Below, in pieces: positions 22,965 to 34,422 of a stretch of 64,000 nt of DNA. The stretch spans positions 93,132,977 to 93,196,976 of the forward strand of contig CM057226.1 of NCBI GenBank assembly GCA_029891385.1. The letters run 5' to 3'. A program made the position numbers and the translations under genes. Source of the DNA: Erythroxylum novogranatense (taxonomy: Eukaryota; Streptophyta; Magnoliopsida; Malpighiales; Erythroxylaceae). The notes under the pieces are model-generated. The model did not search any database, was not told the DNA's origin, and saw nothing but the letters and a program-made list of their open reading frames with translations. The number at the start of each line of letters is the position of its first letter. The first letter of the stretch is position 1.

Positions 22965-25545
22965 TGTTGGATCCCGATTTTTGAGTAAAAATAAAAAATA
23001 TTCGAAAGTGATGAGTTAAATGAAATTAAGTTGAAAATTAAGAAATAAAGAGAGAAAGTGTGAGAAGATGAAAAATTGTGAAAAGTTTGACTTTTTGGCC
23101 TTTGAAAGTTGACTTTTGATTTAGGCAAAATTTGATAAAATGATCTACATGAAGCTTGTAGATTATGTTAAGAGCTTTCTGTAGCCATAAAGTTTGCAAT
23201 TTTTCGATATCGGGAGTGAAAGTTATGATTAGTCAAAGTTTAAGTATGTTGGGGTTAACTTTTATTATGGCTGAAATTGGACTGAGAAATTTACTTAGTT
23301 AGAGGTTGTTTTAGCCTTTAAGTTCTTTATGAAAGTTGAAGGATTTGATTTGATCTTTATTTCAATATCAAGTATGGAATTTTTCGATCAAGAAATAATA
23401 AGTTATGATTTTTACAAGTTTATGTTACGGTTTTAGCATGAATATGTCAGGACAGAATCTTTGACCGGAAAATGGACTCCCTTAGGAGTCAAATTGATTT
23501 TTATGTCCTTCATGGAAGTTGAAGGTGACTTTTTGATCTTCGCATCGATATAAAATATGACATGATAGGATTTTGGAGTTGAAGGATATGAATTTCCAAA
23601 GTCCTGTGATTAATTAGGGAATTTTTATTTTGGACAGAAATTTTGATGATAAATTTGATCACCTTAGAGACAGAATTGATTTTTGAGTTCTCATGAAAGT
23701 TGTAGAGCTTCCTTCAAGCTTTCTATACAAACTAAGTTTGTCAAAATTGGAGTTCGTGTTTAAGTGTTATCAATTTTGGAAGTTTCGGATTTTTATGTGG
23801 AAAAAAATAAAATAAAATAGGAAGCATCGCCGTCGCTAGGCGATGCACTGCCTCGTGACGGCGAGCATCCAGCTCGCCGTCGCGAGGGCGACGCCTCGCG
23901 ACGGCGAGCGAGCCCTCGCCTCGCCCAAACGCGGGCGTTCCGCCCTCGCACGACGCCGTTTTCCTTTGCGTGTTGTGACGTCGTTTTGGTTCTTTTGATT
24001 ACTTCCTTCTCCAAATTCGACCTTTGTTCACTCTTTTGGTTATATCTTTTCCGTCCGACATCCAATTGACTTGATTCTTGCGGCGTTGGATTCCTAAGAC
24101 AATTCCCTACATCTTCATGGGAAATTTGTAATTTTATAAGATTAAATTAGTGGTGATTAATGTAATCAAATTGAGTGGACAAATGTTTTGAACATAGTTC
24201 AGTATTTCGAGAAATTCGGGGACTGTGGAGATCCGATTGAAGTGATTATTGAGGCAAAATAAAGTTAAGACATGGGGCTACAAATCATAAGAAGAAATGA
24301 AATGTCAATTTTGCCCTTAAGACTTCCAATTTCTGAATGGAAGTTCGGATTAGTGTGCAGTTTTTGGGTTAGGAACACCTCAGAGTATTGTGAGCATAAC
24401 TTTTGCTCTGGAAATCGAAATGAGGCGATACTTAATTTGAATTAAACTAGAGAGATAAGGCTAGAATTTTTATGAAGACTTCGAGTTTCAATTTTGTGAT
24501 TAAGAATGTCAATTTGTGGATGGAAATAACATGCTGGAAAATGTGTTAGAATATGAACATGCCGGAAATGTTTTGAGCATAACTTTTGACGTAGTGCTCC
24601 GAATTGGATGATTCTTATGGCATTATGAAATTAAGACATAAAGGAACATTTCTCTAGAAGGAAGTTTTGACAAATTCGTTCAAATTGATAGTGCGAATCA
24701 ACCCACAAGTAAACATGACATTAAGTTTTGAATGGAGGGGCAATATGGTCATTTATCTACCATTTAAATGACATGGCTTTAAACACATGAGGAGATTTCG
24801 TTTTAAGCATTATAAAGCCATGAAGTTGGCTGGAAAATCAGAAGAAAAGAAGATGAAAATAAGAAGAAGAAGAATGGAGAAGTTTCGGCTATGGTGGAAG
24901 ATGAGAGAGAAAGCTAAGTTTCAATTTTTCTACTTGATTCTTAGGGATTTTGAGGTTGTACCAAGAGAGAAAAAGATGGAGGAGAACAAGAGCTTCCTTC
25001 CAAGCCAATAAAAGTCGAATTTCAATGAAAAATGAGGTAAGGTCAAAAATTTAATGTGTGATTTTTTATGAATTTTTGGTTTAGAATTGTGGAAAAGGAC
25101 ATGGGTTTGTGATTTATGAAGTAAATTTTGATGTATATGCTTTAGGCTGTGTTTAATTTTGGATGGAAAATTAATTAAGGTTTAGGCTTAATTTTGTGTT
25201 AGAGGATTTTGTGAAATTTTGGTGTAGAATTAGAGATAATAGTATGGGTTTGTGAAATATGAAATTAATTTTGAAGAAATTGTGATTTATGATATTGAAT
25301 TTAGATAAATTGGTTTAGACCAATTTTGAGATTTGGGGATTTTTGAAATTGGTGATTTAAATATCTTGAAATTAGTATGAATTGATGAATTATGACATCA
25401 ATTTTGAAAATTAAGTTATTAATGAAATTGAATTTGAATGAATTGGTTTAGGTAAAATTTTGAATTTGAGGATTTTAGAAATTCTGGTTTTAGAAAGCTT
25501 GGAAAAGTGATGAATTTGGGTTTCTTATAGTTAATTTTGAAGATT
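22965..25545 (+). mobile_element. 3' LTR of element A, truncated
   Basis: TGTTGGATCCCGATTTTTGAG at 22,965 and onward parallels 17,617-20,216. Similarity stops at TTTGAAGATT (25,545). The next bases, TTCAAGAAGGACTC, belong to O's LTR (equivalent to about 30,700). ATT is shared by both sides, fitting a microhomology deletion. Confidence 0.9.
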
Positions 25546-26621
25546 TTCAAGAAGGACTCAAAAGTAAGCTCAATTCTTAAAAGGGTCAAAAATACACTCA
25601 AATATGACCGATCGATAATCTCCTCAAAATTTTAAACAACACCTCAACTTGTAAACATCATAACTTTTGACCCAGAACTCCAAATTTGACAAACTCGGTG
25701 TCTATAGAAACGTAAAAGAACCCTCTAAATTTTTTTTGCAGGACTTAAAAATCAGATCAACCTCTAAATGGGTCAAAAACTCCACACAAACGGACTGGTC
25801 GATCAGCTTCACACTAAACAGTATCAGAACTTCTAAAAATCATAACTTTCTACTCTCTTGTCAAAAATTTTTGTGCTTTATATCAATAGAAAGATAAAAA
25901 CAAGCTCTACAATGTTCATGAAGAACTCCAAAGCAACTTCAACCTCTAACTAAGTCAATTTTTCAATCAAAGTTTCTGCCCTGTTAGCAATCACCTAAGC
26001 AATATCCAAACTTCACATTATCATATCTTTCAACCTCCACAACCAAGAATCGCATATTATACATCATTTTAAAGCTATTCTAATTCTCTATAACTTTCAC
26101 GTAAACCATTTACTCCAATTCAAACTACATCAATACGGCGATCGGCACAAAGCACAATACACACAAATCTATACTTCATAGTATTTTTCCAAAATAACGC
26201 CAAATACACTTAACTTCGAAAACTCATAACTTTTGATTCCGATATCGAAAAATGTCAAACTTTATGGCTACTGAAAGCTCTCAACATAATCTACAAATTT
26301 GATGAAGTTCATTTCCTCAAAATCTGCCTAAATCAAATGTCAAATCTCTACTCCAAAAAGTCAAACTTTCTAATTTCTTCAAAATTTTACACTTTCACTT
26401 TCTATTTCTTGATTTCAACTTCCATTTCAATTAACCCATTCACTTTAATTTTCATAACTCATACAACTCTACTCAAATTTCAAAGTCTTCAAAACCAATC
26501 ACTTCATTTCTCATCAATTTCCTTTAAGCACAATAACATCTATAACACAATTCATATCTGAAAGCACCCATTGAATTCATTTTAATATTTCTAATTTCCA
26601 CCGAAAGTTAGGGGTCCAACA
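25546..26621 (-). mobile_element. 3' LTR of O, proximal segment
   Basis: Parallels 30,700-31,781 of O's 5' LTR and ends GGGGTCCAACA at 26,621, the LTR start in minus orientation. Short open frames such as 26,337-26,561 are reversed LTR sequence, duplicated at 31,425 in the other LTR, and not genes. Confidence 0.9.
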
Positions 26622-27242
26622 ATTCTCCCCCTCTTAAAAGAATTTTACCCTCGAAATTCCTATCTAAATAATCACTACGTAACTTATTCTCTCAAATAAC
26701 TTCTTCGAAATAATCATATTCAATCCCTTTCTTAACTAATTCCTCATCATACATATTTCTCAACTTACTTACAATTTATCACTTCTTGTATCAAATACCA
26801 CCAATATCATATCATATCAATACTTCTTAACAGATTGACACAAGTCAATGGTCCAATTCTTAATAACCTTAATACGGACTAATACCATTCAATTTATTCC
26901 TTTTGAACTTTTATATATCTATCTATATCTCTATCATTCAACTCATCTTTCAAGCATCCTATATTACATCTCACATATATATATCCGAAAGGAATTCATC
27001 CAAATTCATCGTGAAATTCGAACCTTAATCTCCATTATCACATTCTTTGATCATCAATCACGCTTTCGACACCTTAATCAAAACATTTTTATACTCCAAA
27101 TACATGTTAGATCATTCACATCAATATCACATTCTCACTAATTCAATCATATTTATTCACTAACTCTTATCATCTTCTCATGCAATTCACTCATACACAT
27201 ACGCCTATGTAAGATCCTATTATTGGGCTCTGATACCATAAC
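26622..27242 (-). other. Internal region of O, non-coding, with PPT and PBS
   Basis: 621 bp. On the minus strand it begins GTTATGGTATCAGAGCC (iMet PBS at 27,226-27,238 on the + coordinates) and ends in a polypurine tract AAGAGGGGGAGAAT (26,622-26,635) next to the 3' LTR. No gag or pol frame. Both replication signals are intact, so O could have been mobilised by another element's proteins. Confidence 0.85.
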
Positions 27243-27913
27243 TGTTGGGACCCGATTCCGAGACCGGACCCCAACCAGAAAATAAAATGGAAATCGAATA
27301 CGAAATGAAAGGAAAATCGAAATTGATCGAAAGGAACAGAAGGAGGAAGCAAAATCATAAGCGAAACAAACATCGGATCAAATCGAATCGAACCAAATTT
27401 TGACATCCGTGAACAAATATCGAAGAAAACGTTTGCGTTGGAAACTTTTAGACTATCTGTCTAAACTAATCTAAATCTGTGTACTTTTTTTTTTCTTTCC
27501 TTCTTTCTTTCATTTTCATTCCATCTCTTACAAGTGACTTCAATATCCTCAATCCAATTACATCCACATACAATCGCATTATCCAATGTCCAATACACAT
27601 TCATTCATATTCATATATATATCCCAATTACATTCATATCTCAATTCAATTTATATACAAAACCAATACGTACCATCCATAGCCAAAACATTTCCAATTC
27701 CATTTGGATAATCCAAATACATCATGAACTAAACATTTGCAATACACTAATGGTATTCCAAGCCATCCGCCATTACCACTAATCATAAACCAAAATACAC
27801 AAAGCACAATGATTCTAAATTTCTCAACAACATTCTAAACTTGACAATAATTCAATAGGAACCCATACAATCGGAATCCCTCATTTTCTTTCACCCGATT
27901 TTCTTCTCATCAC

Positions 27914-28559
27914 CTGTAGATAGGAATGAAGGGGGGTGAGCTTAAAAAGCTCGTGGGTAACATTTTATAATCAATAAATAAACAAAACCTTTAAAAACAC
28001 TTTTCTTTTCTTTTCTTGCAGAAACTTGATTTGAAACCCATAAAGCACATTTTCAAAAGTTCTTTTCTCGCAGTAGTCGAAATCACAATTTCCAAAACAT
28101 GGATGCATCAATTATATCACTTCACAATGCAAATGCACACATAATGGCTCGAGAGTTCTATAAACACGACGAAAAATCGAAGTTTTACCGTAAACACGAC
28201 GAGTCTGATTTCTCAGGATCTCGTGGCCCCAAGCGGGCAGCCGGGAGAAGGCTATCTATATGTCGATGTGCACGTGACTAACGAAACAGGTTCTCTCTTT
28301 CCCAATCACAATCAAATTCATGCTTCAATATCATTTATCGAATGATCTTTTTCGAATATACGAAATGTCATGAAATCTTTCGAGGCATAACACAAAGGAA
28401 TTTTGCAATTCATCAAAAGTTCATGTATTGAATCAATAATGATTTTTCAAATCATTCATACAATGATGCAACATTTATGATGCAATTGAAATCAGAAAAT
28501 CTCTTTTGTATAAAGAAAACAGTAGTGGCTTATAAATTTTATTATAAATGGTTACCCAC
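27914..28559 (-). other. Probable leader intron in O 5' LTR
   Basis: Minus strand: donor GAG/GTGGGTAAC at 28,559 and acceptor TTCATTCCTATCTACAG at 27,914 (646 nt), matching D and C in position. The interval holds the CCCGGCTGCCCGCTTGGGG-type stem region (28,230-28,250 on the + strand as CCAAGCGGGCAGCCGGG). Confidence 0.45.
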
Positions 28560-29479
28560 CTCGATTTCCTGCTTGAAACTTGTCCAATGCTTCAATTTGA
28601 CCCTTGCTTCTTTCTTTCTTCTAATTGAAATTTCCCTAAACCATAATCATCCAAATTTAACATCATAATTCGCATAATCCTCAAAAATTAACTATAAGAA
28701 ACCGATACTCATCATTTTTCCAAGCTATCTAAAGCAACAATTTCTAAAATCTCCAAATTCCAAAATTGGCCTAAACCAATTCACCCAAATTCAATATCAT
28801 AAATCACAACATCTTCAAAATTGATATCATATTTCACCAATCCATAATATTTCCCATAATTCTAAACCAATAATTTCTAAAAACTCCAATTACAAAATTA
28901 GGCATAAACCTTAATTAATTTCCATCCAAAATTAAACATAACCTAAAGCATAAACATCAAAATTGACTTCATAAGTCACATACCCATATCACTTCCAAGG
29001 TTTCTAAACCAAGAACTCATCAAAATTCACAAATCTCAAAATTTCGAATCTTACCTTCTCTCACCACCATTTTCGGATTTCTGGGCTCCATAAGAAACTT
29101 TCATCTTCTTCTTCACCTTTCCCCTTGAAAAGCATCAAAAACGCCTCAAGGAACTTGGAGAAAACCGAACCTTAGCTCTCTCCCCTTTTCTTTCTTCTTC
29201 TCTCCCGAAGCTCCTCTCATTCTCCTCTCTTTTTATTCTTTTCTTCTCTTGCTGTTTTTCTGTCTAAGTGTCGAGCATTCTCCTTATATATACTAAAGCT
29301 CACTCTTCTTATTTACCAACTTTCCATTAATGAGTGCATAATGTCCAATTTGCCCTTACATGTAAGTCTTGTAACATAATAGCTTAAGTGATCTTCCAAC
29401 AATGTCCTTCCTAAAAACTGACATCTTGTCTCCTTATTTCGATCAGGTAGCTGAAGTCATTTGACAAAACTTTCTTCTA

Positions 29480-30320
29480 TATAAATGTCCCTCTATGTCT
29501 TACGAATCCATCTCTTCAAGAATCAGGTCGATCGGAGCTCTATATCTCAAAATATCTCAAAAATACTAAAGTATGTTCTTCAGACCCGAGACTGAACACT
29601 ACACCTAACTTCCGACCCGAAATTGAAAGTCTTAGAGGCTAAATTATAGCTCAGCTCCTACATAACATTTGTAGACCCATGTCTCTATTTTAATTTACAA
29701 TAAGAATCCGATCTATTGGAGCTCTATAGCTCCAGATATCTTCAAAATACCGAAGTCTGTTCGGCCATTACAAAACTGATACTGAACATTACATCTAAAT
29801 TCTGACCTAAACTTGAAAGTCTTAGAGGCTACATTATAGCTCCAATCCTTCATAACAATTGTATCCCCATGTCTTTATTTTAATTTCCAAAAAGAATCAG
29901 ATCGATCGAAGCCCTACCGATCGAGATATCTCCAAAATACTGAACACTGTTCAAACTATTACAGAACCAAGACTGAACACTACATCTAACTTCCGATCCG
30001 AATTTGAAAGTCTTAGAGGCTACATTATAGCTTAGCTCCTTCATAACATTTGTAGCCCCATGTCTCTATTTTAATGTTCAACAAGAATCCGATCTATTGG
30101 AGCTCTATAGCTCCAGATATCTCTAAAATACTGAAGTTTGTTCGGCCATTACAAAACCAATACTGAACACTACATGTAAATTCCGACCTGAAATTGAAAG
30201 TCTTAGAGGCTTCATTATAGCTCGGCTCCTTCATAACATTTGTAGCCCATGTCTCTATTTTAATTTCCAAAAAGAATCAACTCAATCCGAGCTCTAGCGA
30301 TCGATATATCTCCAAAATAC
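29480..30320 (-). repeat. About 200-bp degenerate tandem repeats in O 5' LTR
   Basis: Units carrying ACTGAACACTACA, GAAAGTCTTAGAGGC, TTGTAGCCCCATGTCTCTAT and GGAGCTCTA recur about every 200 bp. Three units are present in the 3' LTR copy before the A insertion (17,090-17,616). Confidence 0.75.
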
Positions 30321-30501
30321 TGAACGATGTTAGGACCTTTTCCATAGGTCAACTCACTTAGATTAGGTCGATCTTTTTCCATTTAATGCCAAAACAGATC
30401 TATTTAGTATAGACAGATAGAAAATGTCTTAGGAATCCAACGCTTCAAAAATCGGGTCAATCGGATGTCGGACGAAGAAGTTATACTCAAAAGAGTGAAG
30501 G

Positions 30502-30606
30502 GAGGTCAGAGCTCAGCCAGAAATCAGAGCTCGGCCAGAACGAAGATCGGTCGGCCAACAGAGGTCAGCCAGCAGAGGTCGGCCAACAGAGGTCGGCCAG
30601 CACCCA
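30502..30606 (-). repeat. GGTCGGCCA repeat island in O 5' LTR
   Basis: Short tandem units of the form AACAGAGGTCGGCCAGC (and AGAGCTCGGCCAG, AGAGCTCAGCCAG), with palindromic cores TCGGCCGA-like and GAGCTC. It lies about 30 bp from the conserved CCGACATCCGATTGA block, where A, D and K have different islands. The corresponding part of the 3' LTR was deleted. Confidence 0.8.
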
Positions 30607-31781
30607 ATTCGACCTTCAAACTTCTAACACTCATAATTTTTGAATTCGAGCTCTAAATTTTACAAACTCGGTACCGTTAGAAAGATAAAAAAAATATCTA
30701 CAATTTTCAAGAAGGACTCAAAAGCAAGCTCGATTCTTAAAGGGGTCAAAAATACACTCAAAGATGACCGATTGATAATCTCCTCAAAACTTTAAACAAT
30801 ACCTCAACTTGTAAACATTATAAAATTTGACCCAGAACTCCAAATTTGACAAACTCGGTGTCTATAGAAATGTAAAAGAACCCTCTACAACTTTCATGAA
30901 GGCCTTAAAAATCAAATCGACCTCTAAATGGGTCAAAAACTCCACACAAACGGACTAATCAATCAGCTTCACACTAAACAGCATCAGAACTTCTAAAAAT
31001 CATAACTTTCTACTCTCTTGTCCAACATTTTCGTGCTTTATATCAATGGAAAAATAAAAACAAGCTCTACAATGTTCATGAAGAACTCCAAAGCAACTTC
31101 AACCTCTAACTAAGTCAATTTTTCAATCAAAGTTTCTGCCCTGTTAGCAATCACCTAAGCAATATCCAAACTTCATATTATCATAACTTTCAACCTCCAC
31201 AACCAAGAATCACATATTATTCATCATTTTAAAGCTATTCTAATTCTCTATAACCTTCACGTAAACCATTTACTCCAATTCAAACCACATCAGTACGACG
31301 ATCGGCACAAAGCACAATACACACAAATCTATACTTCATAGTATTTTTCCAAAACAACGCTAAATACACTTAACTTCGAAAACTCATAATTTTTTATCCC
31401 GATATCGAAAAATGTCAAACTTTATTGCTACAGAAAGCTCTCAACATAATCTACAAATTTTATGCAGATCATTTCCTCAAAATCTTCCTAAATCAAAAGT
31501 CAAATCTCTACTCCAAAAAGTCAAACTTTCTAATTTCTTCAAAATTTTACACTTTCACTTTCTATTTCTTGATTTCAACTTCAATTTCAATTAACCCATT
31601 CACTTTAATTTTCATAACTCATACAACTCTACTCAAATTTCAAAGTCTTCAAAACCAATCACTTCATTTCTCATCAATTTCCTTTAAGCACAATAACATC
31701 TATAACACAATTCATATCCAAAAGCACTAATTGAATTCATTTTAATATTTCTAATTTCCACCGAAAGTTCGGGGTCTAACA

Positions 31782-34020
31782 CTAGAAGCTTATACAAATC
31801 GTCAATTTCTCCATAGCTTCCTCTGTTCAACATCATCAATCCCATCATCTTCGAAATTGATCTCATATTTCACAAACCCATAATATTTGTATTGATTCTA
31901 AACCAATAATTTCCAAAATTCCCAATCATAAAAATTGGGCATAAACCCCAAATTCACAATTATCCAAAATTGAACCAATTAAACCTTGTAATCTCTAAAA
32001 TGGAGCATAGAATTAACAACCCCATACCATTATCAATGAATCTAAACCAAAAATTCCTTAAAAATCCAAAACTCATAATTTTCTCTTACCTCATTACTTC
32101 TCCATTTTCGAAATTCCTTGGTTCCATTTGAAAGCTTTTACCTCCTTCCTCCTTTTTCCCTTGGAATCTACTCAAAACCGTGCTTGAAAGCCCCAAAATC
32201 CAAAACCCTAAGCTTTTTCTCTCTTTCTCTTTCATTTTCTCTCAACCAAAACCTCCACCTTTCTTTCTCTCTTATTTTCTTTCTTCCCTTCTTTCCTTCT
32301 TCTATTTTTGTGGCTTTCATTGATCTATACGGTAGCCCCTTGCCATGTCATTAAGTGATTGATAAAAGACCATTTTGCCCTTACACTTTAGCGTAACATC
32401 TTAATTCATTAGATGATCTTCCAATTTTACCCTTTTATCATGCTCAAACTTAGGTTATTTTTCACATCATCAAAATGAAGGAATTTGCTAAAACTTCCTT
32501 CTAACTAATTGTTCCTTATTGTTTCAATTTCATAATGAAACTAAAATAATTTAATTTGGAGCACTACATCAAAAGTTATGCTTCAAACAGTCCGGACATG
32601 TCTTACACTAAATCATTTTCCAGCATGTTATTTCCATCCAAAAATTGACATTATTAATGACAAAATTGAAACTCGACTTCTTCACAACAATTGTATCCCT
32701 ATTTATCTAATTTAATCCAAATTAAGAATCACCTCATTTGGATTTCTAGATCAAACGTTATGGCTAAAATACGTTGAAATGTTCCTAATCCAAGACTGCA
32801 CACGAATCCGAAATTGAATTCAGAAATTGAAAGTCTTATGGGCTAAATTGAAATTCACTTTCTTCATATGACTTGTAGCTCCATGTCTTAATTTTATTTT
32901 TCCTCATGATTCACTTAAATCGGATCACCACAGATCCCGAATTTCTCAAAATACTGAACTATGTTAATAAACTTATCTAACTCACTTTGATTTATTTAAT
33001 CAACCTCAATTTAATCTCAAAAATTCACAAATTTCCCATAAAAATGAAATTCATTGTCTTAGGAATCCAACGCTTCAAAAACCAACTCAATCGAATGTCG
33101 GACGAAAAAGGTATAAGCAAAAGATCGGAAGAGGGACATAATAAGAAATAAGAATAGAGACATGTATATATGTATAAACATATATATATGTCCGAATTTT
33201 TAAAAAAATCATATCTCTTGATCCCGAACTCCAAATTTGACAAATTTGGTGTCGATGAAAAGATAAAAGGAAGCTCTACAACGTCATGACGAACTCAAAA
33301 ATCAATTCCATCTCTAAAGGGGTCAAAAACTAGTCAAAGTTACTGCCCTGTTAAACATCACCTAAAGAAACTCCAAACTTTCAAATTTCATATCTTCCAA
33401 TTCCCACATCCAAAAATTGCATACTTTATAACGTCGGAAAGATTGTCAGACAAGCTACAACTTTCTTGAAGACCACTTACTCCAATTCAGACTAAATCTG
33501 TACGACGAGTGGCTTCAAAGCCGAGTACACACAAATATACTCTTATGGTCATTTTTACAAAACAAACTTTGACTTATCATAACTTTTACTCCCGATATCG
33601 AAAAATATCAAACTTTATGGTGACGGAAAGCTCTTAACATAAGCTACAAGTTTCATGAAGATTATTATCTCCAATTTGGCCTAAATCAAAAAGTCAACTC
33701 TCTATGACAAAAAAGTCAATTTTTTCTTAATTTTTCATATTCTCACTCTTTTCTCTTTATTTCTTAAATTTTTAACTCCATTAAATCAATTTATTCACTA
33801 ACAATTTCATTTAAACTTCAAACGCCATATTAGGCCATACCATAATATAAACCTCACTAACAAAAGCATTTTCCGCCTATCTCAAAAGCATTTTTTTGCC
33901 TATCTTAATCTCGTCTAACTATTCACATTTAAAATTTTCTTTTTTATTTATTCATTCTAATTTTCTCATTTTCATATCACTTGGCACTTCAAAATTTCAA
34001 GGAAAGTTTGGGGTCCAACA
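31782..34020 (-). mobile_element. Solo LTR D, right segment
   Basis: Continuation of D after O; AGCTTATACAAATCGTCAAT continues the alignment of D with O's LTR across the insertion. Ends TTGGGGTCCAACA at 34,020. Contains the TCGAATGTCGGACG anchor (33,091) and an AT-palindromic island at 33,134-33,195. Pyrimidine-rich stretches (32,100-32,310) are reversed leader DNA. Confidence 0.85.
33134..33195 (-). repeat. AT-palindromic island in LTR D
   Basis: GACATGTATATATGT and ACATATATATATGTCC face each other around TATAA, forming a long imperfect hairpin. It occupies the same place, about 30 bp from the conserved anchor, as the islands of O, A and K. Confidence 0.65.
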
Positions 34021-34236
34021 GTATGTCAGGTCTACTTGCTGTAAGATAAAGCAAAGAACCAATCATCCCACTATACAGGGTTTGATCCACCTTCTTACTA
34101 GCTTCGTCTTTAGACAAAATGTTCAAAGGATGCATTGGAGTTGCCATAGGTTTCAATTTTTTCATATCAAACTTAGATAGCAATTCCTTCACATATTTTT
34201 GTTGATGGATAAAGATCTTTTCTTCGGTTTGTTGAT
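34021..34236 (-). pseudogene. Sirevirus G reverse transcriptase, C-terminal piece
   Basis: Minus-strand copia RT end: KIFIHQQKYVKELLSKFDM, TPMHPLN, SGMIGSLLYLTASRPDI, stopping at the D insertion; the next residues (FSVCLCARFQ) are at 7888. N (58,560-58,770) has the same blocks. Upstream the protein is lost: at about 34,236 the sequence switches to the LTR of element I without a visible target duplication, so an older deletion removed the rest of G. Confidence 0.88.
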
Positions 34237-34310
34237 GTCATGAATGCATGTACAATCTTGTGCATGTGCAAAATTTACCATTCATATATATTTAGAGGCC
34301 ATCTAATGTA
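34237..34310 (-). mobile_element. Element I LTR fragment, distal piece
   Basis: GTCATGAATGCATGTACAAT and GTGCATGTGCAAAA align with the F LTR (near 6512) and, reversed, the K LTR (44,780-44,822). This is the continuation of I's LTR start at 40,771-40,833 after removal of J; together only about 140 bp of that LTR survive before the junction with G. Confidence 0.7.
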
Positions 34311-34339
34311 TGAACATGCCGAGATATGCTTGTAGGTGT

Positions 34340-34422
34340 AAGTCGACTTGTATGGAGATGTAAGTCGACATATCCCAGTTCGGTACTAATAAGTCGACTT
34401 GTATACCCGTGTAAGTCGACTT
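34340..34422 (+). repeat. AAGTCGACTT palindrome cluster, J LTR
   Basis: Copies at 34,340-34,349, 34,362-34,371 (last bases AT), 34,391-34,400 and 34,413-34,422. One copy remains in the truncated 3' LTR (about 38,899-38,908). A second cluster lies in the leader (37,396-37,524). Confidence 0.9.

Larger units (their letters stand above)
17617..25545 (+). mobile_element. Element A: LARD-like non-autonomous retrotransposon, 3' truncated
   Basis: Plus-strand element: 5' LTR 17,617-22,282 (4666 bp), PBS, 682-bp internal region without coding capacity, polypurine tract, and the first 2581 bp of the 3' LTR. The first base pair of the 5' LTR has decayed (TATTGG for TGTTGG). The missing last 2.07 kb of the 3' LTR and about 670 bp of the host LTR O were lost together at a junction near 25,545, so no right target duplication survives. 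A and O are related (LTR blocks align in opposite orientation) but clearly diverged. Confidence 0.88.
9781..31781 (-). mobile_element. Element O: LARD-like non-autonomous retrotransposon, interrupted
   Basis: Minus-strand element in solo LTR D, with exact 5-bp target duplications CTAGA at 9776-9780 and 31,782-31,786; D aligns smoothly across the site when O is removed. From right to left: 5' LTR (27,243-31,781, 4539 bp), PBS, 621-bp internal region without ORFs, polypurine tract, 3' LTR (26,621-25,546 then 17,616-15,290), and a 190-bp extra tail ending at 9781. It is interrupted by element A in the 3' LTR and solo LTR C in the tail. Long LTRs with a short non-coding interior fit the LARD class; such elements depend on proteins of an autonomous relative. 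Confidence 0.85.
27243..31781 (-). mobile_element. 5' LTR of O (4539 bp)
   Basis: From TGTTGGGACCCGATTCCGAG at 27,243 to GGGGTCTAACA at 31,781. Contains a probable intron (27,914-28,559), repeated TGAAAGTCTTAGAGGC / TAGCCCCATGTC blocks at 29,480-30,320 (about five roughly 200-bp units), the CCGACATCCGATTGA anchor at 30,461-30,473 and a repeat island at 30,502-30,606. No credible gene. Confidence 0.9.

Noticed and set aside
15285..31786. Element O bounded at the normal LTR end 15,290
   Set aside because: Flanks ATAAC and CTAGA do not match, whereas 9781 gives exact CTAGA on both sides and restores LTR D.
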